Shown piece by piece: positions 1 to 12,320 of a stretch of 64,000 nt of DNA. A model generated the notes under the pieces. That model saw nothing but the letters and a program-made list of their open reading frames with translations, was not told the origin of the DNA and made no database searches. Source of the DNA: Gnetum montanum (lineage: Eukaryota > Streptophyta > Gnetopsida > Gnetales > Gnetaceae); NCBI GenBank assembly GCA_015680685.1, contig MNCI01003573.1:454713-518712 (forward strand), given 5' to 3'. Each line of letters opens with the position of its first letter. The stretch's first letter is position 1. A program made the position numbers and the translations under genes.

Positions 1-2640
1 TCTTTCTAGAAATAGAGGAATTATTAAAATCCTCTTATAGGTTTTTCACATTAGAATTAATAGAATTAAAAGTATAATTAGATCAATTGTTAGAGGAATG
101 GAAAATACATTCTAATATTTTTCCTTGAGAAGAATCAGTCTTGTATGTTAGGAAGAAAGATGGTACCTTAAGATTATCTATTGACTATTGGATGTTAAAG
201 AAGATAATGATTAAAAATAACTATTGCTTACCTAGAATTGTTAGCCTATTTGATCAACTTATAGAAGTCTAAAATTGATTTAAAATATAGTTACCACCAA
301 CTAAGAATAAAAGAGAAATATATAAGGAAAATTACATTCAAAATAGGATATGGGCTGTACAAATTCATAGTAATACCATTTAAATTAAAAAATTCACCTA
401 CAACATTTATGATCCTCATGAATAATGTTTTCTAAGAATATCTTGATAAATTGATCATTCTATTTATGGATGATATACGTGTTTACTTTGAGACAAGAAA
501 AGAACATGTAGATCATTTAAAAACTACTATAGAGATCCTAAAATAAAATATACTAAAAGAAAAAAAGAGTCGGTGTAAGTTCTTTAAGGAAGAAGTATCT
601 TAACTTTGTCATGTTGTATCAAAACAAGAATTACAAGTAAATCCATCCAAAGTAATTGTAGTTAGAGACTAACTAGTACCCATGGACACTACAACAATCT
701 GTAATTTTCTAGGTCCAACTAGATTTTATTGTCATTTTATAAAAGATTACTCTACCTTGGTAATATCTTTAATGAGCTTTTTCAAGAAAAATATATGTTT
801 AATTTTGATGAAAAGATCAAGGAAGCATTTCTAAGATTAAAGATGCTGTTATCAATAGTTCCTATCTTGAGGATTGTAGATGAAGATTTGCTGTTCAAGG
901 TATTTATAGATGTCTATGGAGTGGGAATTAGTGCAATTCTTTCTCAAGAAGATAAGGTGGTATGTTTTGAAGCTTATAAATTATGAAGAGTCTAGGTAAA
1001 TTATTTAGCTTATGATTTAAATATTTGGAGGCATTATCTTTATGGAAAAAGATTTATTTTAAAAATTTATCATAAAAGTATTGAATATCTATAGAGATAA
1101 ATAATATTAAATACAAGGAAATGTAAATGGATGGAATTATGTGCAAAATATGATTTTGAAATCAAGTACATTATGAGAAAATAAAATGTAGTTGCTAATG
1201 CCCTCATTCACATGTGAAACTTAATGATTAATATTGTTACAACCTCAATGGAAGAGGAAATTAAGGGCCAAATAAAAGAAGATACTTATTTTAAATAGAT
1301 TTTGGCTAGCATCACCATCTAATCCACCTGCCATCTCTCTTCATAAGGAGTATGGTTGATAGATGAAAGTGTATGTATTCTACAAGTAACCTAGAGGCAC
1401 AAGTTACTAAGTGAAGCTTACAAAGTTTCATACATTGGGTACCTTAAATACATTAAGACATACGTGATATTATGTAAGTTTTATTTTTGGATTGTAATGA
1501 AGAATGATATATCCTCATACCTCAAAAATTGTTAAACGTTCTAAAGAATAAAGATTGAATGAAGTAAACCAAATGGACTATTACAACCATTAGAAATCCC
1601 AACATGAAAATAAGAAGATGTCACTATGAATTTTATTGTAGGATTGCTAGTGACTAAGAAGGAGAATGATTCAATCTTGGTAGTTGTAGATCGAATAACA
1701 AAAATTACTGACTTCTTATCCTTAAAATCAATCAACATGATGAAGAAGGTAAGCCAAAATTGTTTATGTGCAGTGTTATGATTACATAGATATCCTAAAT
1801 CAATTATGTTAAAACTAGATTCAAAGTTTATTTTAGAATTTTGGTGAAATAGTTTCAAGGAATTAGGTTCTCAATTAAAGTTTAGCATGATGTACCATCT
1901 TGAAATAGATGGTCAAATGAAATGACTAATCAAATTTTAGAAGATATTTTAAGGAGCTATGTCAGGAGTAGACCTAGGACTTAGGAAAATTACTTGCACT
2001 TGGTAGAATTTAGCTATAATAACAATTATCAAGGATCATAGGATCCTTTTTGAATTTCTCTATGGGTTAAACTATCAAATGCCATTAACTTAGTTGATCC
2101 TACCTTGAGAATAGAATGAAAAGAGGAAGAATTAAATATTATGAATTTTTTTTGAAATTAAAACAAAATCTAGAAGTACCCAAAGATAAATATAAAAGAA
2201 ATGTAGATCAAAATCACCTTAAAAAGGAATTCCAAATTGGAGAATAAGTATTGTTGAGGGTCAAGCTAACAAGAAGTTTCCTAAAGTTAGAATAATATAC
2301 CAACTTGATTACTTAATACCATGGATAATTTAAAATTTTAGAATGAATTGTTGAAGTAGCATATTAACTCAACCTCTCAAGGAACCTTAAAATCCATCCT
2401 ATCTTCCATGTTAGCCTATTGAAGAAATTCCATAAAAATAACATACCCTATATATTGAATTAGAACAAAGTACTTCTAATATCAAATGCAAGTTTTGAAG
2501 TTAAGTCCATAGTCATTAAAATTCAAAGGACAAAGAAACGTTGAAATAAAACGATTATGAAAGTACACGTGCAATGGTCAAACTATGATCAAGAAACATG
2601 AGAAAATAGGGAATTCATCCTAAACTATTATTCTCATCTT
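1..2640 (+). pseudogene. Ty3/gypsy chromovirus-like pol remnant
   Basis: Fragments of reverse transcriptase, RNase H, integrase and a C-terminal chromodomain appear in order on the plus strand, cut by many stops and frameshifts. RT: a [14 protein letters not shown] stretch near 150-190 and the catalytic box as FMDDI near 465. RNase H: FKVFIDVYGVGISAILSQ near 895-945. Integrase: VVVDRITKITDF near 1680-1715, a decayed second-Asp region (LDSKF, about 1815) and a YHLEIDGQ stretch near 1895. The IHPIFHVSLLKK signature lies near 2390-2430, followed by a chromodomain-like VHVQWSNYDQET at 2560-2600. Family knowledge: integrase followed by a chromodomain marks plant chromoviruses. The 5' part of the element lies outside the window. 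It is clearly dead. Confidence 0.85.
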
Positions 2641-2833
2641 GTTGAAAATAATGGTAATAAATAAACTTAATTATTAACTAGAATAAATATTAGAAAATAA
2701 TGTAGACAATTTTGTATAGATAATAATAATAATGATGAAATTAAGGATGTGAAGTAAATGAAGAACACAATTGATAAGTAGTTAGATATCAAAGAGAAGA
2801 TTAAGAACAAACAAGATTCCTAAGAAGGATGAT

Positions 2834-3668
2834 TGTAACATTCCATTCTTAATTATAAAGTAAAATTATATGATAAAATGTAAATAATATAATTAAATTT
2901 AAAATGAATAGGTACCTCCTTATGAGGATTTTTAATCATTTATGTTACTCTTTTGAAGGTTTGATCAATGGAATTTAAAGTCATAGACTTAGAGGTTATG
3001 CCATTATGGAGTTTTGGAGCCAACAATTGATAAGTAATAAGAGCTGAGTGAAGTAGGATAAGAAGGGACTAATCACCACTTTGGTATTATGTTATAACTA
3101 TGGTGGCATTGTTGGAATACCTCTACAAAGCCTAAGTATCATAGGAAAACAATCCCAAGTATCACATCCACATTTTAAAATGGTTTTATTTTGTAACAAC
3201 TATGGTATCGTTTGATACCAAATAATGTAATAAGACCTAAAGGAACAAGTTGTAATTAGATCTAAGAGGGTACATTATAATAATAGGCAAGTATCTTGAA
3301 GTAATCTTTGGGGTTTTGACCTAAGATATTTATACCTAGAAATTAGAGATCATGCCAACATGGAGTTGAAAAGCTAGTAAGGTGAGTAATACATGCTAAG
3401 TAAAGTAGAATAGGAAGATGACTATCCATCACTTCTAACCAATTATAGGCCTAACCATGGTAACAATGTTATATTGCCTCTAAGGGATAGGTGTCAAAGG
3501 AAGACAACCTGAAGGAACCCTCAAAGCATGATTTAGATATACTTTTCCACATGAATAAAGATTTTTTTTTATTTCCTTCTACATTGTCTTTATTGATTTC
3601 TTTACACATGATTTCAAATGTTTTGTATATTTGACATTTTTCATGACATCTAGGAACAAGATATCACA
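2834..3668 (+). repeat. Putative LTR, 3' LTR of the chromovirus remnant
   Basis: The segment begins TGTAACATTCC, resembling the TGTAACACCC start common in plant chromovirus LTRs, and ends ATATCACA, so it has TG...CA termini. A short purine-rich run (AAGAAGGATGA) lies just upstream, where the polypurine tract should be. Two bases after the end is a match to the initiator-Met tRNA primer-binding site. No second LTR copy was found, so the boundaries rest on termini and flanking signals only. Confidence 0.55.
2998..3470 (+). repeat. Diverged direct duplication inside the putative LTR
   Basis: A block of roughly 120 bp starting at 2998 (ATGCCATTATGGAGTTT) recurs at 3352 (ATGCCAACATGGAGTTG), an offset of 354 bp. 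Shared stretches continue through GTAATA, a CTGAGTGAAGTAG or CTAAGTAAAGTAG block, an ATCACCACTT-like block and TATGGT or CATGGT before CAATGTT or CATTGTT. Similarity is moderate by eye. Confidence 0.5.
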
Positions 3669-3670
3669 AT

Positions 3671-3682
3671 TGATATTAGAGC
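3671..3682 (+). other. LTR retrotransposon primer-binding site (tRNA-iMet type)
   Basis: TGATATTAGAGC differs at two positions from TGGTATCAGAGC, the standard plant primer-binding site complementary to initiator-Met tRNA. It lies 2 bp downstream of the TG...CA segment ending at 3668. It indicates a second internal region beginning here. Confidence 0.6.
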
Positions 3683-6600
3683 AAATCACAATCCAAGGGT
3701 CAAAAATCAAAGACCAACTATAATTTAATGATGATTCATGAGCCATGATCCAAGGAGAACATGAATCATCACCAAATACATATCATATTTAAGATAAATC
3801 ACACTAATTAAGAAGATGCCTTCCTATTGATTTCCATGAATATGTGTGACCAAAATTCCAAGAGTCTAAACCATACACTAATAAGGTTCATAAACTATTT
3901 AAAACATTAGTCAAACAAGGATAAAATTGGTCTAGGTAACTCTTACACATCTTGTAGTAATGTTAGAATTTTTTTTAATTGACTAATGCCAACCTTGTGT
4001 TTCTATTATGAGGTTACTAAGCTATAGTTAGTGTCTCCTAGGATATTGTCTCACTAAATATTTAAGAAATTCAAGATAGCCCTAAGATTTCCTCTACTTC
4101 TATTTAACTCATAAGGGTCATTACTAAGAGATTCATAGGAAAATCAATATTCAATAATTAATGTGATTACGTTCTACCTCATGAACCATTTTCCTAAGTA
4201 CCTTGCTAGGGTATAGTCATGATTCAAGGAGCTAGGCTTGCATCAGAGTTGCATGAAACTTGTAAAAGGTATATATTTCAAATTCTATCTTTAAAATGAT
4301 TATTATTAAAAAAAATAATCCACTTAGAAATTCCTATTACCCATACAGTGATTTCTTAAGGTCAATTTAGCAAAAATAGATTATTTTTGTGTCTCAAAAA
4401 TAAGAAAATTCAACTTAGAAATGTTACCGAAAAACCTTATCCAACATGTAAAACTTGTTGAGATAATTCTAATAGTACCAATTCATCTTAATTGGAGTTA
4501 TGGTATGAAAGATTTCAAGGTTTGAAGTTTAAACAAAAATATTTTAATAAAGTTTAATTGGATTTCAATTAGAAAATTTTTGAGACTTAACACAAGACGT
4601 GTGACTTCTGAAATAGAAATTCTTAAGGTTTATTTGGCTAACCACCCTAGGCAATTCTTAGCTTGTACTAACTTATGAGGACACACATACATACATAAGT
4701 TTAAGTTTTAAATTTTAATTGAAAAAATTTTAGGCTATAATGCCAAGTCACCTAGGGCTATGAGGCCCCTATAACAAGCTAGGCAAACCTATAGAGGGTC
4801 ATGCAAGCCATAGTAGGAGTAGTATAGGCCCAACAAGGGTTTCAAGCCATGCCCAATGGCATAGTCCACCATGCTCTCCTCTACTACTTGCTACCACATT
4901 TGCATCTCTCTACTAGCATCTAAGTCCACCTCTAATAATACCCATGCTACTATTGTCTCTTTTTCATAGTGCCATAGTTAGCAATTTCTTCATTGTTATA
5001 AGCCTTAACCTTCTTCATAGCACTGTCACATCCCTTCATGATTTTCTTTTTTACCACTACTAGGTCATGATGACTAAGGTTGCATCACTACAATCAAGGC
5101 TATGACCTTATGACATTACTTCTACAAAATTATAGTTCTCTTCTATGTGTCTACACTATTTATCCCTGCTCTCTACCAACTTTTTGCTACTTCACTTTGT
5201 TGCCATTCTACACAAGATTTGTATCTTCTTCCTCATGTAGTATCCTTGCATTTTGCTTTGTCATCCTGGTTAAATATATGATGTGTTTTAGTAAGCTTAG
5301 CATGATAGTTTATGTTTATATGAAGTTACATCGTAAACTTTAGTATTCCCCATGATGATGTACAGAAACCATCTACAGTATTTAATAATTAATATTAAGT
5401 TACTTATGTTAAACCAAGAATATTAACTACTAATAACTAATCATTGTGTTTATTTATTTCTTGGATGTGACTATTCTATTATTACTATATAAGTGTTGAT
5501 TCTGGTTTCATACCTATGGAGTAGATAACATAGAATAGTATGATAGAGTTACTTGGTTCTACTATTTATCTCTATCTTTATTAGTTTATATATTTAATAT
5601 GTATGACACCATATGCATTTAATCTATGTACAAGGTATATATCTAGCTTATTATTTATAGTCATTAAACTCATTTTAATATATTGGATATGATGATTTAA
5701 ATATCATAATACTTTATGAGGAATTATCACAATGACTATCATTTTAGTGTTTGTAGGCATCAAAATGTCCATAGAGGAGGATTCTTAGTTCCTATTGGGT
5801 ATCAATTAGGAGAAGCATGAGTTCCTCCTAACCACTAACCAAGAAGATCATAGATCCATACCAACTAGCACCTATAGTTAATATGAAAAAGTCCATGAAA
5901 TAATAGAACCATTTTGGCTTTTAAATTATAATTTTAGAATTTTAAATTTAAATATTTAGGGAAGTTAAAATTTAATAAAATCATTCAAATAAAATTCCAT
6001 AATTAAGCATGCTTGTCTTAGAGTAGTATTGTATGGGTGATCTCTTAGGAAGCTCTCAAGAAGTTTGAAAATTCATGTCCAATTTTTGAACTTTGGAAGT
6101 CCAAACCTTTTGATCTTCAATGTTATTTTTGATGAACAAAGAGTTATTTCCAATAGATTTTATCCTTTCAAATATAATGGCAAAGTTAGATATACCCTAC
6201 AAAACTACAATTTAGCCTAATTTTAGCATTCAATATTTTTTCTAACATATAAATAGTAATTTCTAACATTTTTCAGCCTTTTCAATCCAATGGTGATGTT
6301 AGATTAGTCATCCAAGTAGCTAATAATTAGGTGATAGTTTAAATTATGTTTTAATAGGCTTGTAACAATGATCAACTAATTATGTCTAATAATGAAATGG
6401 CTAGGACTAACAAATCTAACCCTTTTTGGCCATCTTAGGCCATAAGATTAGGTTACAAACTCATGTGTATAGTTAGACGTAGGTCATTAACCTCTAGTAT
6501 ATCATTAGCGACATTATTGGAGCCATTGTCCTAAGGGGGTAGACATATCATTTAGAGTTTAGGGGTTATAGCCAATGTATTACTAATCCCAATAAATCAA

Positions 6601-6910
6601 GAAGTTAGAGGATAAGTTAACATACCAAAAATGCAAGAAAGATGTATATCAATTCAATTTGCAAATAGATCATCATGTAGTAAACATTAGCTATCATGGA
6701 GAAGCATAAACTTATTTTGACAAGGGATATCATACCTATGAGAAGTAATGAGCTAGGAAATAATTCAAGTTTAAAAGTTGGAATGTACAATATGCTTACA
6801 AGGTCCTTAGACAATGAAAGAAAACATCCACTATATCCATCTTGGCATTTGGACTAAGATGAATACTAATACTAATGTATTCTTACAGAAGTATGAAATT
6901 TAAATGCTAA
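3683..6910. other. Non-coding or unrecognisable decayed sequence
   Basis: No protein family is recognisable on either strand. By position it could be the gag-side internal region of a second, tandem chromovirus copy, but no gag motif survives. Short open frames such as 5080-5343 look like chance. A short CATA microsatellite sits near 4685. Confidence 0.5.
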
Positions 6911-7214
6911 TGTTGTTATTGTAGGAATCATCATAATAAAAAAATTTGATACTTGCCAAAATTTGCTTCATCAAAATCTTGGATAATAACAAATGTGAAA
7001 CAACCCCTTTTTATTTAGGAGTATCCTTCCATTTATAGGTCAAAAATGCCTTGTAGATCATAGCAAAAAAGCTAAACTAGGTATAACATTGTCCCCTCTT
7101 GATGAATACTACTAAAGAGTTGAAGGAAAATCCATCAAAAAGACATGAGTTAATAAGTATCTGGAAGAGAATTATATGAAGTGAGATGATAGGAAAGAAA
7201 CTCTAGAATATCAT

Positions 7215-7830
7215 TAATACATCTATGGTGAAGTGCTACATCACATGAGTGGAACATGGCTAGATCCTAGGAGGCACAAAAAATCTAGATATAACACTTC
7301 TTAACCCACTCAATTCTCTTAGTTACACCCTCACTAGAGTAAAGAAAAAACACTTATTTAGCCTCACCAATGTAGAGCATTAAAAAATAAAAGGATAGAG
7401 AGAGAAATAATGATGATGAAAAAAAAGATAAAAAGTAATAAAAAAATAAGAGAAGAATGCTAGAGACATCGCAGATACATCAATGGTGGGGTGCTATGTC
7501 ATAGAAGTGGGACACAACTAAATCCCTAGAGTCAACCTCTTCCTTACCACACTCATATGTAGATTTTACACTTCTTATGTCACTCTACACTCAACACTTC
7601 CTCACTACATTGGGAAATAGAGACTTATTTGACCTCACTAATGATAAATATAGAAAGGAATGGAAAACATATGAGGTTAGTACTGGTAAGTAAAAATGAT
7701 AGCATGTGAAATAAAAAAGAAAAAGAAACAGAAAGGAGAAAAGGGGATATCATCCATACACTTATCATGAGAATGGTGCTATGCTACAGAAGTAGGGCAT
7801 GACTAAATCCTACATATTCTATGGTTGAAA
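7215..7830. repeat. Three diverged tandem copies, about 260-285 bp period
   Basis: A motif of the form CATC[T/A]ATGGTG...GTGCTA..TCA...AGTGG.AC(A)...CTA.ATCC recurs at about 7220, 7478 and 7765. A second shared block, CACTTATTTAGCCTCACCAATG near 7352 and GACTTATTTGACCTCACTAATG near 7622, confirms the periodicity. By position this may be LTR or 3' non-coding sequence of element A. Confidence 0.65.
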
Positions 7831-8480
7831 AGGATGTCATATGTATATTGTGTAAGTAATCCCTTTATATCCCATTGAATAATATGCTTAATCACTTCCT
7901 TACATGAATTAATGAGATATTTAATCACTTAAAAGCCTCCCTAGTGGTGTTGAGAAAATAGAATAGAATAAGATACATAACATAGGTAAATATGGAGAAA
8001 ATAGTTAGATAAATAGTACAATATGAGATAGAGAGGGGCTGGCAAAAAAATGCAACAAAAATAGGGTTTAGAAAAAACTTGTTACCCCAATGTAGTATAT
8101 ATCTTATCATAGTAAAGAAAATTGCCATTGAGAGAAAACTTGTTTGGTCTTGAATAGTTAACAACTTCAATGCTATATTTTAGCTATATGTAGTAGTGCT
8201 AGAGGAAGCTTCTATTGACAGGATCTAGAAATTGATATTCATCTAGATTAAACAGAATGTAAACATTATTTTCTAGAGACTAAACCACCATGAAAGGATC
8301 CTGGGAATTGGTAAGAACATAGTATATATGAAGCTTGGAAAATGATAGAGAACTAGATTAACTTAATGAATTTCTTTAATTTAAATGTGTATGCAGTAAC
8401 AACACTGAATATCTACTTAATACCCATGCAAGTGGTGATGAGAAACTTACCTATATTCTTCGAGAATATCTAACTTAATG
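7831..8480. other. 3' non-coding part of element A
   Basis: No conserved domain is seen. The longest minus-strand frame (8170-7925) has hydrophobic, low-complexity content and matches nothing I recognise. By position it lies between the integrase tail and the element's 3' LTR. Confidence 0.4.
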
Positions 8481-8489
8481 TATCACATG

Positions 8490-8640
8490 ATTGATTATTC
8501 TAATTTGAACACCAATCTTGTAAAGCAATGTGGAGAGATGGAATACAGAGGCCAACTAGTAAGATTTTCTTAGAACCATAGGTTAGAAAGTAAGGGGTAC
8601 AACCATTAGTTATATGAAAAATAGTACAATAGATATAAGG
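8490..8640 (-). pseudogene. Integrase C-terminal fragment of element A
   Basis: Minus-strand translation gives NGCTPYFLTYGSKKILL followed by IPSLHIALQ. This matches the plant Tat integrase signature in which G-x-TP[YF]-x-L-[VT]-YG is followed by an IPSLR motif. The catalytic core upstream (higher coordinates) is not recognisable and has been replaced by an 84-bp tandem duplication and short non-coding stretches. It is a decayed fragment. Confidence 0.7.
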
Positions 8641-8670
8641 GGCATAAAATAGTTGTATATGCTAATGGCA

Positions 8671-8838
8671 TTGGGTTTTATTGATCATGGTATAAAGAAA
8701 ACAATTAATATTTTTACTAATAAAAATCATCATGAACTAAGGTGATAAAAAGGATTGGGTTTTATTGATTGTAGTATAAAGAAAAAAATTAATACTTTCA
8801 CTAATAAAAATCATCATGAACCAAGGTGACAAAACCCC
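8671..8838. repeat. 84-bp tandem duplication
   Basis: TTGGGTTTTATTGATCATGG at 8671 and TTGGGTTTTATTGATTGTAG at 8755 begin two copies. Both share AATTAATA(T/C)TTT(T/C)ACTAATAAAAATCATCATGAAC and then AAGGTGA(T/C)AAAA. The unit is a multiple of three and lies between the second RNase H and the integrase tail of element A. Confidence 0.9.
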
Positions 8839-8898
8839 CAGTGCATTAGCTAGCATGTTTTTGGAATGTGGAATGTGGCTAAAAGTATGAGTAGAGAA

Positions 8899-9225
8899 TT
8901 AAGAGATAAGTTTCTTAGCCATTTGTAGGTAAGAAACTAAGTGAGTAGCCTTGTAATCATAATTACCATTAACTTGATTTATGATAAGTTGAAAGTCATT
9001 ATAAATAGTAATACTTTTTACTTGATTTTGCAAAGTTATTAGGAGACCTATTATTAAAGCCTTGTATTTACCAACATTATTGGTGCAAGGAAAATCAAGC
9101 TTATAAGCTATATAGAGAACTTGTCTAGGGGAAAAGATGAGGACACAAGCTACACTAGATGCGAAGGATGTGTGTCCTTCATTAAAATAAAGAGCAATAT
9201 CTAAATCCTTAGCATTAATCTATGA
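8899..9225 (-). pseudogene. Archaeal-type second RNase H (aRNH) domain of element A
   Basis: About 100 codons read without interruption on the minus strand from near 9207 to a stop near 8899; no suitable ATG opens the frame. The order is DLDIALYFNEG, then LYIAYKLDFPCTNNVGKYKAL, then ITIYNDFQLIINQVNGNYD, ending HLVSYLQMAKKLIS. This is the aRNH domain that plant Tat-lineage gypsy elements carry after their normal RNase H. Of the acidic active-site positions, the first Asp is Asn (YFNEG), the usual Glu of the E-A-E-Y-E-A-L region is Lys (GKYKAL), and the Asp in YNDFQ remains. The first two changes are G-to-A, so the domain should be inactive although the frame is well preserved. Confidence 0.85.
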
Positions 9226-10560
9226 GCTGTGAACAATGTTGGATGTTTGAAAGAAAGAGCTGAGATTGGCTATAGCTTGACCTTTGATTAAGTGCTGAGA
9301 TAGAAAACAAAGATCAAACTCAATAATAAAAGTCTTCTAAGGAGCTAGATTATGCTTGTCAAAAGGGTTGTTAGCAATGACTTTAAGGATGTTATCTTGT
9401 AGATAATAAAGACCTTCTCATTGAGAAGATAGTTTCTCCACTTTTTAAAAGCAAAGACAAGACTTGGAAAATAATCTTTAATTTCTGAGTATCTAGTCTT
9501 ATAGGCTAAGAAAGGATGAGAAATATAGTATATAGGAAGATCAACTTCATCTTCTCACCTTAGAGAAAGCATGGTGGATATGGAATGATTAGATTGGGAA
9601 AGATAAAGACAAAAAGGCTAATTGAATTGTAAAAGATTAAGAACAAGAAGAGTGGTTCAAGATTCTTTGATATAATCAAAGAACTTTTGGAACTTCTTAT
9701 CCTAGATGAAGAAAGTGAATTTGTGAAGCAAATGAGTAAAGAATGAAGATGATCAGTGAGGTTAAAAATGAAATGATAGATTTATTGAAGATGATCAGTG
9801 AGGTTGAAAATGAAATGATATATAGATCGAAGATGATCTTGTAGAATAAACATATCTTTAATGTCTTTAGAAGGTGCAAGATCTAGAATAGCTTTAACCT
9901 TATCGAGGTCAACAGCTATACCATCTTGAAAGATAAGGTAATCAAACATCTTTTCCATAAGAACCCCAAAAATGCATTTCTTCGAATTAAGACATAGGTT
10001 AAACTTATCACAATGAGTTGGAACTTGATCTAAGTTGGAAGCATGATCAGTTGCTAAGGTGGATTTTATGATCAAATTATCTCATGTTATTGAAGATGTA
10101 GGTTATAGTTCATTGATTAGTAGCTCTAGCATTCTTGAGTTCAAAAAGCATTTTAGTGTAGCAAAATATTCCTCAAGGAGTCATGAATATGGTATATTGC
10201 TAGTACTTTGGATTTATCTAGATTTCATTATAATAAAAAATCTCATCCATGAAGGATAAAAGAGCATGGATAGTTATAAAGTAAATTAGCTTATTAATGT
10301 TAGGTAAAGAAAAGTCATCCTTAAGAGTAACCTTGTTAAGTTCTCAAGATTCAATGCATATGCTACTACCATCATTCTTTTTAGGAACTACAATCATGTT
10401 AGAGAATAAATTAGAATAGTCACTAGGATGGATGAATCCAACATTGTTGAGTTTGGTTATCTTCTCTTTTATAACAAGAGCTATAGTGGGACAAGTTTTT
10501 TTTAATCTTTTATATAGACTTTGAATCTTCTTCCAAGATGATGTTGTGTTCAACTAGCTT
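9226..10560 (-). pseudogene. Reverse transcriptase and RNase H of element A
   Basis: Minus-strand RT begins near 10553. Blocks in order: IKEKITKLNNVGFIHPSDY, then SNMIVVPKKNDG, LKDDFSLPNINKLI, HALLSFMDEIF, NARATNQ, then CIFGVLMEKMFDYL and DGIAVDLDKVKAILDLAPSK, ending near 9780 with a YHFIFNLTDHLQ stretch. These match Tat-lineage RT in sequence and order. The YxDD box region reads stop-D-N-L near 10065, so the second catalytic Asp is Asn. There are several stops and at least one frameshift. The connection and RNase H region (9.7-9.3 kb) is poorly preserved. Confidence 0.85.
9745..9834. repeat. 42-bp tandem repeat, two full copies plus the start of a third
   Basis: GAAGATGATCAGTGAGGTTA starts at 9745, recurs at 9787 with a single A/G difference in its first 20 bases, and its first ten bases recur at 9829. 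The unit is 14 codons. It overlaps the end of RT, where the minus strand encodes the FNLTDHLQ segment twice. Confidence 0.92.
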
Positions 10561-12320
10561 TTATTCTAAATTAATCATGTCATTACATCCCCAAAAAAAT
10601 CAATTGAATGCTTTTGCCAAGTATCTATGGTAGAATTTTCAAGATCTAAAGAGAGAAGCGCACTAAGTTGAGAGTCTTTTATTCGATATTATGAATTATT
10701 ATCAAGATATTTATTAATTGATAATCGATTAGAAGAGGCTCTCAATCCATAAAAGAGAGGTCTAATTAGGGTATAGGTTGATCCTTAGTAACATCCAAAG
10801 AGGATACGATAGAACCTAGATTTAACATTGAGTAAAGAAAAGAGGAATCTAGAGTCCTATGTACCTAGCTTATAGGGTGACTTAATATTAGAGGTTAAAG
10901 TAGAGACTCTAGAAAAGTAGCATGTTTTCTTGGGCTAGAATTAAAATGTTAGATTTACCATCTAATAGAAAAAGTCAAAAGGTAAGCTAAACATGTCAAA
11001 ATCTAGTGGACATCAAAAGTCCTATGGCACGTGTCATTTCTAATCTATAAAATGATGGAAAGGTAAAAAGTTAGATATGAAAGATTTCATTTATATTATG
11101 TGCTTTTGAGAATTAATGCATAAGAAACCAAAACCCACAATGAATAAAGTTTTTTAAAATAGCATTGTAAGTGGTAGTAGCAACAAGCAAGGGACTAGAG
11201 GTGGATCCACTAGTATTAAGGGATTGCCGTATCCATACTCACTTCCTTTTAGAGCTTAGATGTAAATTACCTAAATCCTAGTTAGGAAGTTTTGTTAGCT
11301 AGAAGAAATGTTAGGCTTGAATTTAATGTTATTTAGCAATTTAGAGTAATTTTCAAGCTTAGATTTTAAGATTTTAGTTTAATTTTAGTGTGGAAATTGA
11401 TAATCCCATTACATAGCCAATGTTATGAGGGTTTTAGAAATTTTTCAAATATGTGACTAGAAATCAACTGCATGCATTAAATTTTTAGTTTATCTTATCA
11501 ATATTATGAAAATGCATCAACATCTAGGTTTCATAGTTAATTTTTTGAATGAAATTGAGTGGAAGTATGGATTTAATGTCATTGTTATAGTGCATTAAGC
11601 AATGATGTAACTAGGAAAATGCATTTTTGCAATTTTTATTATTCTTGGTTGAATCTATCAAATGCAATAGGTAGCATTAGTGAAGCTATAGTAAAATCAA
11701 CATTTTCATGAGTAGATTCACAATTGTTTTTGCAAAATCTTGATGAAATGTAATTTTTTGTTTTTTCTCATGAAGAACACAATGTGAATAAAACACAACA
11801 CAAGGCTTTCACATGAGAGCATTTTTTCCAAATGCTAAATGTTTGAGATAGGATGACATCACTCATCAAAAGTGCTTTTCCATGTGGAATGTCAAAAATT
11901 TGGCATAGGAACATAACACTTTTGGTAAACATCACGTAGAAAAAGAATGATGTTGTATATCAAAGGAATCGATATAAAACATTAAAGTTGTAGATATTTT
12001 TACCAAATGTTTAATTTTAATTTTGACATCCCATGTTAATTTATGTCAAAGTGAAAGGTAAAAGAGATAGGATAAAGAAAAGTTTTGATGTGAATATTTT
12101 TTCCAAACATCTTATGTTCAAGTGATATCCTATGTCAAAGTCATGTTTTCAACCTAAGACACCAATATGATGAGCTAGAATCCGATGCACCACATAGAAA
12201 ACTTAGGATAGTTTTGATGTAAGATTGATGTTATTAAAGGATGTTTTGATGTTTTACTTAATATATTGATGTGAAACTATGTATCTGATGTCAATGCCAT
12301 TATTTTTGTTTGTTTTAAGG
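10561..12320. other. Protease-RT interval of element A, no coding match
   Basis: 10.56-10.9 kb probably continues the RT N-terminal extension on the minus strand but is too decayed to assign. From 11.8 to 12.2 kb a loose repeat is visible: TTTTTCCAAATGCTAAATG, then TTTTTACCAAATGTTTAATT, then TTTTTTCCAAACATCTTATG, near 11823, 11995 and 12108. By position this sequence lies upstream of the plus-strand antisense gene and could hold its promoter; no TATA box is convincing. Confidence 0.4.

Noticed and set aside
5080-5343. Hydrophobic, Cys- and Tyr-rich open frame
   Set aside because: Composition follows pyrimidine-rich sequence; no start context, domain or neighbouring gene supports it.
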